Assembly (NCBI RefSeq): GCF_001612785.1 | Contig: NZ_BDBC01000064.1 | Coordinates: 1-36,243 of the forward strand | Direction of reading: 5' to 3' | DNA: 36,243 bases | From: Nocardia beijingensis NBRC 16342 | GTDB lineage: Bacteria; Actinomycetota; Actinomycetes; Mycobacteriales; Mycobacteriaceae | In this document: in pieces, positions 16,241-24,106 of the stretch | How the letters are laid out: each line of letters begins with the position of its first letter | Numbering within the stretch: position 1 is the stretch's first letter | Program-made: the position numbers and the translations under genes | Notes under the pieces: generated by a model | The model's input: the letters and a program-made list of their open reading frames with translations, nothing else | Database searches by the model: none | Told to the model about the DNA's origin: nothing

Positions 16241-18826
16241 TCACATCACCCCTGCCGCGTGCACTCGGAGCAGGCCGAGCGTCGAGTGGTTCGGGTCGTC
16301 CTGGAGCCGGATGATCTCATCGGGGTCGGCCGCGATGACCGCCTCGGTGAAGGGCCGCCAGTCCCCCACCCCGTGCACCCGAACGTTGAGGGCGTCGACA
16401 TGCGCGACGCCCGGCACGCCTTGGACGGCCGCCTCGACGGCGGAGCGGTGCAGCGGCTCGCCGAAGGTGAAGTTCGCCGGGGCGAAGAATCCTGGTGGCG
16501 CGAGGCGGTCGCGCACCCGTTCGAGGACGTCGCCGATGGCGAAGCCCTCCGCCACGCACACCGATACCTCCAGGTCGATGTCGCGGTATGTCGGGTCGAC
16601 GGACCGCGCATCCCTAGCGGCCAGCCTGATGCAGTCGATCTCGGCGGCCAGCTCACCGCGGTGCTCGTCGGACATGGCGACCGAGTCCTCGGGGTCGACC
16701 GCGACGAAGTCGGTGGACCATGAGCCGGTCCAGCGCGTGGTCGAGTGGGCACGGTCGACCCAGGGCAGCAGCTCGATGATGGTGCTGTAGTCCTGGGGTC
16801 GAACCGCCCGCCGCGGCCGCGCGCGGTAGTGCTGGGGCGCGTTGAGCCTGATCGACCCAGCCGTCTCCTCGATGGTCGCGTTGGCGAACGGCAGCGGGTT
16901 GGTGACTGCGGAGACGAAGCCGGACAGCTGCGGGTCCGGCTTCGGCCCGAACGGCCACGAGAGCGCGATCGTGAAGCTGGCGACGTTCCCGTCGAGGCCT
17001 GGGTCGGTGTAATAGCGAAGTCGCAGCAGGGTGCCGTCGGCCGGGGAGCTCCCGAGGTCGCCGAAGCCGAACTTCACGGTCCACCCGGCGTCGCTCGCGT
17101 AGTCGCGGAAGGCGAAGTCGGACGTGGGCAGCCGGTGGGTGTCGACAGTGCGCCACATGCCCGGCTCGACGACGAATCCAAGTGTGTCGAGATCGAGCTG
17201 GAGCAGGTCCGGGACCCACTGATACTCCACGCCGTCGCCGAACAGGCTGAGCACCTCAGCCGGGTCGCTGGGCAGCGGGCTCGGGAACGCCGCCGGGGGA
17301 ACGACCTCGTGCACGGTCACGCGCGGCCGGCCGACGCTGTCGAAGCGCAGTGACATCGGCTCGGTGGCGGCGAGACCCACGCGGGCGATGACCGTGCGGT
17401 CGGTGCCGTCGAGGCCGGCGTACGGGCCTTCTCGCTCCACCAGACGGGGCAGCTGCAAGAGCTTCTCCTTGACCAGCGGCGGCAGGCCGGCGTGCACCGC
17501 CTCGATGTCGTCGTCACCCCCGGCCCGGGCGTACTCGATGACCGGCTCACCAGCGGTCACCGAGGCGACGTTGAAAGCCACCGTGAGCCCGTCGATCGGT
17601 AGGTCGAAGGGCGTGGCTGCGACCTCCTCCCACGAGAGCCGGAGCACCTGGGTGGGCACGCCGCCGGCGAGGATGAGCGGGTCGACGAGCTCGGCGACCG
17701 AGGTGACGGTCACCGGCCAGGCGCGGCGGCCCTTCGAGGCGTCCGCGGGATCGGACACCAGCATCACCCGGCGGCCGCCCAGGAAGTCCGGCAGCGACAG
17801 GCCGACGCCCGGGTTGGTCGGGTCCGGTGGCGTGCTGCCCGCGGGCGGCGTCCCGGTCGCGACCAGTATCGAGATCTGACCGGCAACCAGGCAGTCCTGC
17901 TCCGGGTCGGGGCTGTGGACGGGCAGCGAGTTCCAGAACGGGTGCACCCACAGCGGCACGTCGATGCTGAAGGGCACGACCGCCAGGGAGTGGCCGGCCG
18001 CATACACCACCGCGTCGGCGGGCACCGTCCCCGCGGCCGACGCGGAGACCACGACCTCGCCACTGGCCGGGCAGCCGACGTCCGGCCGGTACTCGACCAG
18101 TCGAGCATGGGAAAAGAGGCTCGCGCGCTGGGTCGCGCTGCCGAACCGGGTCTCGCCGTCGGAGCGGTCCTGGGCGTAGGAGAACTCGTCGCCGAGCGCG
18201 GCCATGATCTCCAGCATCATCACGCCGGAGTCGGCCACGATGGGCTCGCGCCAGTCCGGGTGGCGTTGGGCGGCGAAATCCAGCAGAGCCCGGCGCAGGC
18301 TGCCGAAGTCGCGCGCCAGGTAATCGACAGGGAAGTCGACGCCCGGCTCGTGCGGACACCCACGGCGGTGCTCGCAGTCGAATCCGGTCTCGCAGGCCTG
18401 CTTGAAGTCGAAGACCACGCTCGAGGAGAACGGATCGAGCTGCACCGGCCCGCCTCCCGAGGGCCGGTGGGTGAGGGTCAGGACATACGGTTCGAACCCG
18501 CCAGGCTCGGCGACCACGATCTCCAGGCAGATACGGGTAAGGCTGTCGAGGGTGACCTGTCGCCAGTCCTTCGTGGTCACCTCGATCGCCGCCGACCCGT
18601 GCAGGGCGGTGATCGACACGTCGACGTCGGTGGCGCCGTTGCTGGGGTTGGCGAGGTCGGCAGGGGAGACCAGCGAGGGGGTGACGTCGTCGGGCTCGAT
18701 GGCGAAGAGGACGCGGAGCCGTGTCTGGTCCACCGGGTCGACCACCTGCACGAAGTCGATGGCGGTCAGCACTCGCGGTACCTGCCGGCACAGGACGCCG
18801 AGCCTGCTCTCGCGCCCGGCGCTCAC
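16241..18826 (-). CDS. Baseplate J-like assembly protein 1 (Afp11-like)
   Basis: The protein is 861 aa. I set the start at GTG 18826 because its bases overlap the gp25 stop (GTGA), whereas the longer open frame would run through the gp25 gene. The N-terminal ~130 residues are a beta-rich domain. A cysteine cluster follows (CETGFDCEHRRGC), a feature I recall from other eCIS J proteins. Then come VDYLARDFGSLRRALLDF and VADSGVMMLEIMAALGDEF, typical of the family, and a C-terminal J segment (HYRARPRRAVRPQDYSTI, then PGVAHVDALNVRV). It should form the inner or main wedge of the baseplate with gp25 and the second J-like protein encoded next. Confidence 0.88.
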   Translation of the reverse strand: MSAGRESRLGVLCRQVPRVLTAIDFVQVVDPVDQTRLRVLFAIEPDDVTPSLVSPADLANPSNGATDVDVSITALHGSAAIEVTTKDWRQVTLDSLTRICLEIVVAEPGGFEPYVLTLTHRPSGGGPVQLDPFSSSVVFDFKQACETGFDCEHRRGCPHEPGVDFPVDYLARDFGSLRRALLDFAAQRHPDWREPIVADSGVMMLEIMAALGDEFSYAQDRSDGETRFGSATQRASLFSHARLVEYRPDVGCPASGEVVVSASAAGTVPADAVVYAAGHSLAVVPFSIDVPLWVHPFWNSLPVHSPDPEQDCLVAGQISILVATGTPPAGSTPPDPTNPGVGLSLPDFLGGRRVMLVSDPADASKGRRAWPVTVTSVAELVDPLILAGGVPTQVLRLSWEEVAATPFDLPIDGLTVAFNVASVTAGEPVIEYARAGGDDDIEAVHAGLPPLVKEKLLQLPRLVEREGPYAGLDGTDRTVIARVGLAATEPMSLRFDSVGRPRVTVHEVVPPAAFPSPLPSDPAEVLSLFGDGVEYQWVPDLLQLDLDTLGFVVEPGMWRTVDTHRLPTSDFAFRDYASDAGWTVKFGFGDLGSSPADGTLLRLRYYTDPGLDGNVASFTIALSWPFGPKPDPQLSGFVSAVTNPLPFANATIEETAGSIRLNAPQHYRARPRRAVRPQDYSTIIELLPWVDRAHSTTRWTGSWSTDFVAVDPEDSVAMSDEHRGELAAEIDCIRLAARDARSVDPTYRDIDLEVSVCVAEGFAIGDVLERVRDRLAPPGFFAPANFTFGEPLHRSAVEAAVQGVPGVAHVDALNVRVHGVGDWRPFTEAVIAADPDEIIRLQDDPNHSTLGLLRVHAAGVM

Positions 18827-19200
18827 AGCGTCACGTCCTCGTCGAGAAGACGCCGCTCGCCTCGCGCAATGTTGAGGTACTCGACGCTCACCCGCAACGT
18901 CTCGGCCTCGGCGCGCACGGTCACCTGCTCCACCTTGATGAGGGTGCCGAGCCAGGTGACCAGGGCCTCGTACACGAGCGTCCGGGTGAGGGCCGCCGAG
19001 GTGTCGTTGAGCGGGGCGAAGACCTGGCGCCGCAGGCCTGCCCCGAATTCCGGCCGGCACACGCGCTCGCCCCGGGCCGTCAGGAGCACCTGGCGGATCA
19101 GCTGCCGCACGTACACGTCGTCGTCGGGCTCCTCGGCGACCGTGCCGCCGGTGAGCGCCACGCCGAACGGGAATCGCAGGTGCCGGATTGGAATCGCCAT
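18823..19200 (-). CDS. gp25-like baseplate wedge protein
   Basis: The 125-aa protein has the size and pattern of the GPW/gp25 family (Afp9/Pvc9 in eCIS): FPFGVALTGG, a helix DVYVRQLIRQVLLTARGERV, then CRPEFGAGLRRQVFAPLND and a C-terminal beta element. gp25 is a core wedge protein that primes sheath assembly at the baseplate. The EPR-type core motif seen in many gp25 proteins reads RPEFG here. The ATG start at 19200 follows AAAGGGAGC, and the stop overlaps the J-like gene by 4 bp. Confidence 0.9.
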   Translation of the reverse strand: MAIPIRHLRFPFGVALTGGTVAEEPDDDVYVRQLIRQVLLTARGERVCRPEFGAGLRRQVFAPLNDTSAALTRTLVYEALVTWLGTLIKVEQVTVRAEAETLRVSVEYLNIARGERRLLDEDVTL

Positions 19201-19201
19201 G

Positions 19202-19498
19202 TCAGCTCCCTTTCACCGTGATGTCGCCGAGTACGACGGACATGGGAGCTGACGCGGGCCCCGGACCGACCGCCGTACCGGTCGAGTTCTGCAGCACCAC
19301 CGGCACCTGGTTGACGAACACATGGTTGCCGGCGGTGGCCCACATCCCGGTGGCCATCGGCCCACCGAACAAGACGACATCGAACTGGAGCCCCAGGTAG
19401 CCGCTCTGGCTCTTAACCCAGGTGTTCGCGCTCACGAAGGCGACGGCCGGACCGCCGGCGTTGACACCGGAGGGGAGGGTGACGGTGGGCATGGCCAT
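19202..19498 (-). CDS. Small spike-tip candidate (PAAR-like position)
   Basis: This 98-aa glycine-rich, beta-predicted protein lies between the spike OB-fold gene and gp25, where Afp10/Pvc10-type PAAR tip proteins are encoded. It is not a textbook PAAR: I see no clear PAAR motif and no metal-binding His/Cys set. Its MPTVTLPSG start and the TAGNHVFVNQVPVVLQN segment do resemble the short repeated loops of PAAR-like or DUF4280-like tips. I assign the role from position and size; the fold is inference. The RBS AAGGAG precedes ATG 19498. Confidence 0.6.
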   Translation of the reverse strand: MAMPTVTLPSGVNAGGPAVAFVSANTWVKSQSGYLGLQFDVVLFGGPMATGMWATAGNHVFVNQVPVVLQNSTGTAVGPGPASAPMSVVLGDITVKGS

Positions 19499-19508
19499 GG
19501 CAGCTCCT

Positions 19509-20039
19509 TCACATCACCGTCAGGGCGCCGCTCATGGCATCGAAGCCACTCGCGGAGAGATTGGCGGACGCACCGTTGGCGCTCAGGCCGACCTCGGGGG
19601 CCTCCAGAATGATGCCGTTGGAGTCGAGAGTGATCTTGGCTCCTCCGGCGGCCTCGATCTCGACCGTGCCTTGGTCGTTGTCCACGCGGATGCTGAACCC
19701 CGGGGTCTTCAGGAACATCACGCCCTCCTCGGCGTCGCCCGCCTGGATCTCTCCGTCCTTCCAGAAGCAGCCCGACCAGATCGGCTGGTTGATCTCCCCG
19801 GCCTCGAACTCCACCCACACCGAGGCGCCGGAGGGCGGCAGAGCGAAGAAACCTACGCTGTCGCCGGCGTACGGGGCGGCCGGCATGGCCCAGACCTCCT
19901 CCTCGCCGAGGACCGCTGCGCACTTCACCTTGAGCCGGGCGCGGCCGGTCGAGTCTTTGGTATCGGTGACCTCGCCGCGGTACTTGCCGAAGAATCGCTG
20001 GCTCAGCGCCTGGACGACGCGGTCGACGTCCTCGCTCAC
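19509..20039 (-). CDS. Spike protein, gp5/VgrG OB-fold part
   Basis: The 176-aa protein corresponds to the OB fold plus a short beta-needle of phage baseplate protein V or VgrG. RFFGKYRGEVTDTKDSTGRA and VWAMPAAPYAGDSVGFFALP are typical of the OB barrel, and GASVWVEFEAGEINQPIWSG is the conserved closing segment. The rest (FSIRVDNDQGTVEIEA, then AKITLDSNGIILEAP) is the repetitive strand pattern of the needle. The GTG start at 20039 overlaps the stop of the gp27-like gene by 4 bp, so the two halves of a usual Afp8-type spike are made as separate but coupled polypeptides. Confidence 0.88.
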   Translation of the reverse strand: MSEDVDRVVQALSQRFFGKYRGEVTDTKDSTGRARLKVKCAAVLGEEEVWAMPAAPYAGDSVGFFALPPSGASVWVEFEAGEINQPIWSGCFWKDGEIQAGDAEEGVMFLKTPGFSIRVDNDQGTVEIEAAGGAKITLDSNGIILEAPEVGLSANGASANLSASGFDAMSGALTVM

Positions 20040-21199
20040 GGCACCACCCCCTGGGTCTCGCGTAGGCCGTTGGCACGGATCTTGAAGTCGACATAGGAGT
20101 CGGCGGCGTTGATGATGTGGGTCGCCTTCATGACCTGGTACGGGCCGGACAGCCGTTCGCCGGCGTACTGGACGTCGACGATTTGGTGCGGCTGCGGCGG
20201 GAAGCCGAGCTGTTCAAGAGTGGCCGAGCAGTCGACCTGCACGAACCAGGCGGCCTCGGTGAGCAGTGCCTCCTGAGCCAGGTAGTGCTCGTCGGGGTCG
20301 GTCACCGGGGGCGCCAGGGCGGTGCGCTCAACGCCGTCGACCGCGACGATGTCGGCGCGCTCCTCCCCTAATGTCGGGTCGGTCGGACTGGTGGTCTGCT
20401 CCGAGGTCTCGCCGTTGTCGACGGTCTGGGCGAACCCGCGGGCTGCGCCGGGCCGCTCGAAGTCCACGTGGGTGTCGAACCGGGTGACCGACGCGCAGGC
20501 GTCCGGCGGCGGTTGGACGCGCAGTACCTTACCGCCCGGCGCCCGCAGCACAGGGGGCGCGAGCGGCAGCGACAGACCGGGCGCCGAGGTCCGGGTCGGC
20601 GAACTGCGCACGTTGACGGTGGTGCTGACCGAGAAGGCATCGGGCCGGCCGGAGGTCTCGTAGCTGAGCCACAGCTCGAGGTTGTTCTTGCGGGCGATGT
20701 CCTCGAGAAAGGCGAGGTCGGTGCCGCGCTGGTTGAGGGCATTCTGGCCGTCGGAGTACTCCTTGCGGGTCTCTTCGCAGTCGGCCTCGTACCCATATGC
20801 CTCGATGACGCGCTGGGCGGCCTCGGACGCCTTGCCGGTCCACGTCGCCTGGACGCCGATCCGGTCCATCTCCACGCGGCGGTCCTGCCCGTGGACCTCT
20901 ACCCAGGAACCGGTGCCGCCGACCATCGACGAGGTGCGCAACCGCGTGATCGGGCCGTGGACCAGACATTCGTAGCCGTCGTCGGACGACACAAAGATGC
21001 CGAGCACCTGGTTTGCCTGGAGTTCGGGACGACCGGCTACGACGGGGTTCCCCTCGCACAGGTCGTCCTCGAACCGAACAGCGTAGATCGTGGGCTTGCT
21101 GAGCTCCTGTTCGACGCGGACCTCGACGATCCAGCGCATGACATCCTCTGCGAGCGGGGAGAGATCGTCACCGGTGGTGAGGATCGCGCCGAAGCCCAT
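20036..21199 (-). CDS. Spike protein, gp27/gpD-like hub part
   Basis: The 387-aa protein matches the phage late control gpD/VgrG N-terminal (gp27) type. Features are a tube-like domain (RWIVEVRVEQELSKPTIYAV, then FEDDL), a second such domain (YECLVHGPITRLRTS, then GSWVEVHGQDRRVEMDR), the helix TGKASEAAQRVIEAYG, and LAFLEDIARKNNLELWLSYE, a hallmark of this family. It forms the trimeric hub between tube and spike. Its stop overlaps the OB-fold gene by 4 bp, and its own ATG (21199) overlaps the LysM gene stop by one base (TGATG). Confidence 0.87.
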   Translation of the reverse strand: MGFGAILTTGDDLSPLAEDVMRWIVEVRVEQELSKPTIYAVRFEDDLCEGNPVVAGRPELQANQVLGIFVSSDDGYECLVHGPITRLRTSSMVGGTGSWVEVHGQDRRVEMDRIGVQATWTGKASEAAQRVIEAYGYEADCEETRKEYSDGQNALNQRGTDLAFLEDIARKNNLELWLSYETSGRPDAFSVSTTVNVRSSPTRTSAPGLSLPLAPPVLRAPGGKVLRVQPPPDACASVTRFDTHVDFERPGAARGFAQTVDNGETSEQTTSPTDPTLGEERADIVAVDGVERTALAPPVTDPDEHYLAQEALLTEAAWFVQVDCSATLEQLGFPPQPHQIVDVQYAGERLSGPYQVMKATHIINAADSYVDFKIRANGLRETQGVVP

Positions 21200-21483
21200 C
21201 AGCCCTCCCGGACGGGGATGCGTACGCGCGACAGGTCGGCGATAGCGTCTGCGGTCATCGCGTCGTTGATCGCGGCGATCCGCCAGAAGCCCGTCGGGTC
21301 GTCGAGGTAGTGCCCCGCGATTCGGTCGAGCCGCTGCCCCTCGCGTCGGAGGTGCTCGCCGAGCAGACGCTGCGCGGGTATCCGTGCGGGCGTTACCCAG
21401 TTCACCGTCCGGCCGCGCTCGTCCACGGCTTCGAGCACATTCGAGTACTTCAGGTAGCGGCTCTTCTCATCGAACACGGACAC
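21199..21483 (-). CDS. LysM-domain tail protein (Afp7 C-terminal equivalent)
   Basis: The protein is 94 aa. I chose the GTG at 21483 because AAAGGAGAC lies 6 nt upstream; the longer open frame upstream is a shadow of the previous gene. The C-terminal half (LRREGQRLDRIAGHYLDDP, then TGFWRIAAINDAMTADAI) fits a LysM domain. In Afp7/Pvc7 a LysM domain follows the CIS_tube domain in a single protein; here the two are separate genes 29 bp apart. In the particle, this protein probably links the tube to the spike hub rather than binding peptidoglycan. Confidence 0.82.
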   Translation of the reverse strand: MSVFDEKSRYLKYSNVLEAVDERGRTVNWVTPARIPAQRLLGEHLRREGQRLDRIAGHYLDDPTGFWRIAAINDAMTADAIADLSRVRIPVREG

Positions 21484-21512
21484 GTCCTTGTCTCCTTTCC
21501 CTCTGGACCCGG

Positions 21513-22211
21513 TTAGATCGGCAGCATCGACACGGTCGCGGCTGCCCCGCCCGCCGCGGCCACCAGCGCGAGCGCGTCCTCCTGGAGCTTCGTGAACCGG
21601 TACGCCGCCACGGCGACGGTGATGGCGGTGCCCTTCTTGCACTTGAAGACATCGGGGGTGAGCACCTGCAGGGCGAGGGTCACCTTGGCCATGTGCGGGT
21701 ACAGCGACGGCAGGAATTCGGTCACCTCGACAGATAATGAGGTGATCCGGACCGGCACGATCGTCCCGGGGCCGAGCACGAACAGGGTGATCGGCACGGC
21801 CGGCCGGTCGGCCTGCCGGGCAGCTCCCCCGAGCAGGCCCGACGCCGCGGCGACCAGGTCGCCGACCACGCCCTCGGTGGGCTCGATCAGCTTGCGCAGG
21901 GCCGCGATCCGCGAAGCCACGCCGGTCGCCGCAGCCAGCGGGTTGCCCGCCGCCAGGTCGTCGGTGGCGTCCAGATCGAGTTCGAACCCATAGGTCTCGT
22001 GGGGGTCGAACGGCTGCACGAGCGGAGTCTGAGAGGCCTGGTTCTGAGGGTCGGTGGCGAACGGGTTCCACGGCTCGAAGCCACGTGTCACCTTCGCCGG
22101 GTTGTACTGGAAGGGGATGACGAGCGGCACGATGACGCCGAGATCCTCGGCGAGCTGCACCAGCGCTCCGTGCATAAGTGCCGGCGATCTCGGGTGACCG
22201 GTGTCAACCAT
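21513..22211 (-). CDS. CIS_tube-domain baseplate protein (Afp7 N-terminal equivalent)
   Basis: The 232-aa protein has the pattern of the contractile-injection-system tube protein domain found at the N-terminus of Afp7/Pvc7: VPLVIPFQYNPAKVTRGFEP near the start, then ETYGFELDLDATD, ITLFVLGPGTIVPVRITSLS, and LYPHMAKVTLALQVL. It would cap the inner tube at the baseplate. The gene overlaps the ATPase stop by 8 bp. The LysM part usually fused to it is encoded by the next gene. Confidence 0.82.
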   Translation of the reverse strand: MVDTGHPRSPALMHGALVQLAEDLGVIVPLVIPFQYNPAKVTRGFEPWNPFATDPQNQASQTPLVQPFDPHETYGFELDLDATDDLAAGNPLAAATGVASRIAALRKLIEPTEGVVGDLVAAASGLLGGAARQADRPAVPITLFVLGPGTIVPVRITSLSVEVTEFLPSLYPHMAKVTLALQVLTPDVFKCKKGTAITVAVAAYRFTKLQEDALALVAAAGGAAATVSMLPI

Positions 22212-24105
22212 GTGCGATCGCCTTCCGTGCGGGGACAGGAGTCTCGGGGACGGCGCTGATCAGCCGGCCCTCCTTCTGCAGCTCCAGTCGGGCTGCCTGC
22301 TCGACCTCCGCGCCGGTGATGCCGGTGTCGCCAGCCCGGTAGGCCGCCGTCAGCGCCGCGCCTTTGATCTGTGCGGGTGTGAGCTCGTGGGCTGCGGCGA
22401 CCGCGGGCACGACCGCCTGCCGCATCGGCTCGGCCATGCCGAGGGCGGCCAGGGCGCGTTCCCACAGCTGCTCACGCTCGGCCTGCGTGGGCGGGCGGAA
22501 CTCGACTATGAAGCGGAGCCGGCGGGTGAAGGCCGCATCGATGTTGGAGCGCCGGTTGCTGGAGAGCATCACCAGGCCGTCGTGGTTTTCCATCAGCTGC
22601 AGTAAGTGGCCGATGTCGGCATTGCTGTGGCGATCGTTGGCCGTCTCCACCTTCACCCGGGTGGTGAAGAAGCTGTCGGCCTCCTCGAACATCAACGCGC
22701 ACTGGGCGTCCCGGGCAACCTCGAAGGCCAGCGACAGGTTCTTGGCCGTTTCTCCGATGAATTTGCTGGTGATCGCGGCCGAGTCGACGACGAGCAGGTC
22801 CAGGCCGAGCTCATGCGCGATCACCTTGGCCGACATCGACTTGCCGAGCCCGGGCGGTCCTGAGAACAGGGCGCTCAGTTGGGCAGTGTCTCCGAACAGG
22901 CGCCGGCGCTTCTCGTCGGCGAGCAGGGTGGCGCGGCTGCGGGCCTCAGCCTCGAACGCTTGCAGCATCGTCTTCGTCTGATCCGCCAGCACGAGGTCGT
23001 CCCAGGTGTACGACACCCGCTCGACCCTGCCGATCTGAGCGGTGCGGGCGCTGTTGCGCTGCCGCAGGAAGCGGCGCAGGTCCTCGGGGGTGGTGATCTG
23101 CTGTGCCGCGGCGTCGGCGAGGTCGCCGACCCTTGGCTGACCGACGACCACGTCCAGCTGGTCGGCCACCGCCGGCAGGTAGCTGCGGTAGAGCGCGCCG
23201 AGGGTGTCCTTCCCCAGCAGCGGCATCGGGATGTCGAGGTCCACGATGCCGTCCACCGGAGCGAGCGACTCGCCGGGCTCCAGCGTGACCGCCTGCAACA
23301 TCGCCACCGGCAGGGCTGCCGGCCACGACGCGGGTGCGCCGCGCCAGACCAACACCAGATCGCCCAGCAGCGCGAGCCGCTGCAGCCGCAGGAACGTCGA
23401 GTAGCCCGCGCCGTGCGTCAGCGACTCCGGGTCGACGCAGATCGCCTGTCTGCCGAGGTGCTTGGCGATGGCGGCCGCCAGGCTGGCCCGGCCGGTGCCG
23501 CGCCGGCCGACGAGCACGAGCCGGACGGGCTTCTGCTCGGCGAGGATGCCCTCGATCCGTCGCGCGTGGTCGGCCACCCGCCACTCCGGGAGCGGCTCGA
23601 CGTCCGGCGCTCGGCGTACCGGGATCGCGGAGGCCGAGAGCGTCCCGAAGTACCAGTCCACGACGGCCGGGTCGGCCCGGAACAGCGCAGGTTCGTCGGG
23701 TGCGAACTGGACGACCTCGACGAACCCCCAGGACAGCAGCGGCGACCCACTGCGGACTACCGGGCTCGGGCTGTGTCCGAGGAGGAGTCGCAGCGCGATC
23801 TCGCCCGGCAAATGCCGCGACGGCATGCCCTGCACCTGGGCGACCTCCGCGGCGAGGGCGGGTTCGACGGCGACGGCGACGGCGAGGTCCAGTGCGTCGA
23901 TCTCACCTTCGGTGAGGCCGAACAAGTCGCCGAGCCGCTGACGGAACGCGCCCTCCGGCCCGGCGAGCCTCGCCTCGACCGGGGCCAGTCGCTCAGCGTG
24001 TTCGCCGTCAGGATCGAGATGCGCGTCCAGCAGCAGGCGGAGCCGCTCGACCACGAGCTCGGCCGCCGAGACTGCGTCCGACTTGCGCTGCTCGGCCGGC
24101 GCCAT
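22204..24105 (-). CDS. AAA+ ATPase of the eCIS (Afp15/Pvc15-like)
   Basis: The 633-aa protein has a degenerate first nucleotide-binding region near residue 198 (VGRRGTGRASLAAAIAKHL) and a canonical AAA+ module behind it. Walker A is SGPPGLGKSMSAKV at ~413-426, a pore-like stretch is ITSKFIGETAKNLS, Walker B is CALMFEEADSFF at ~468-479, sensor 1 is SSNRRSNID at ~511, and arginines are in FTRRLRFIVEF. Walker B has Glu where Asp is usual; I checked this codon (GAG). Afp15-type ATPases are eCIS hallmarks needed for particle assembly. I start at ATG 24105, two bases past the upstream stop, rather than 39 bases earlier, because the earlier ATG lies inside the DUF4255 gene. Confidence 0.92.
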   Translation of the reverse strand: MAPAEQRKSDAVSAAELVVERLRLLLDAHLDPDGEHAERLAPVEARLAGPEGAFRQRLGDLFGLTEGEIDALDLAVAVAVEPALAAEVAQVQGMPSRHLPGEIALRLLLGHSPSPVVRSGSPLLSWGFVEVVQFAPDEPALFRADPAVVDWYFGTLSASAIPVRRAPDVEPLPEWRVADHARRIEGILAEQKPVRLVLVGRRGTGRASLAAAIAKHLGRQAICVDPESLTHGAGYSTFLRLQRLALLGDLVLVWRGAPASWPAALPVAMLQAVTLEPGESLAPVDGIVDLDIPMPLLGKDTLGALYRSYLPAVADQLDVVVGQPRVGDLADAAAQQITTPEDLRRFLRQRNSARTAQIGRVERVSYTWDDLVLADQTKTMLQAFEAEARSRATLLADEKRRRLFGDTAQLSALFSGPPGLGKSMSAKVIAHELGLDLLVVDSAAITSKFIGETAKNLSLAFEVARDAQCALMFEEADSFFTTRVKVETANDRHSNADIGHLLQLMENHDGLVMLSSNRRSNIDAAFTRRLRFIVEFRPPTQAEREQLWERALAALGMAEPMRQAVVPAVAAAHELTPAQIKGAALTAAYRAGDTGITGAEVEQAARLELQKEGRLISAVPETPVPARKAIAHG

Positions 24106-24106
24106 C

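Noticed and set aside
18827..19060. N-terminal extension of the J-like gene to 19060
   Set aside because: It would overlap the whole first half of gp25 out of frame; GTG 18826 overlapping the gp25 stop is the natural start.
21484..22071. N-terminal extension of the LysM gene to 22071
   Set aside because: The extra residues are a shadow of the CIS_tube gene; GTG 21483 has a good RBS.
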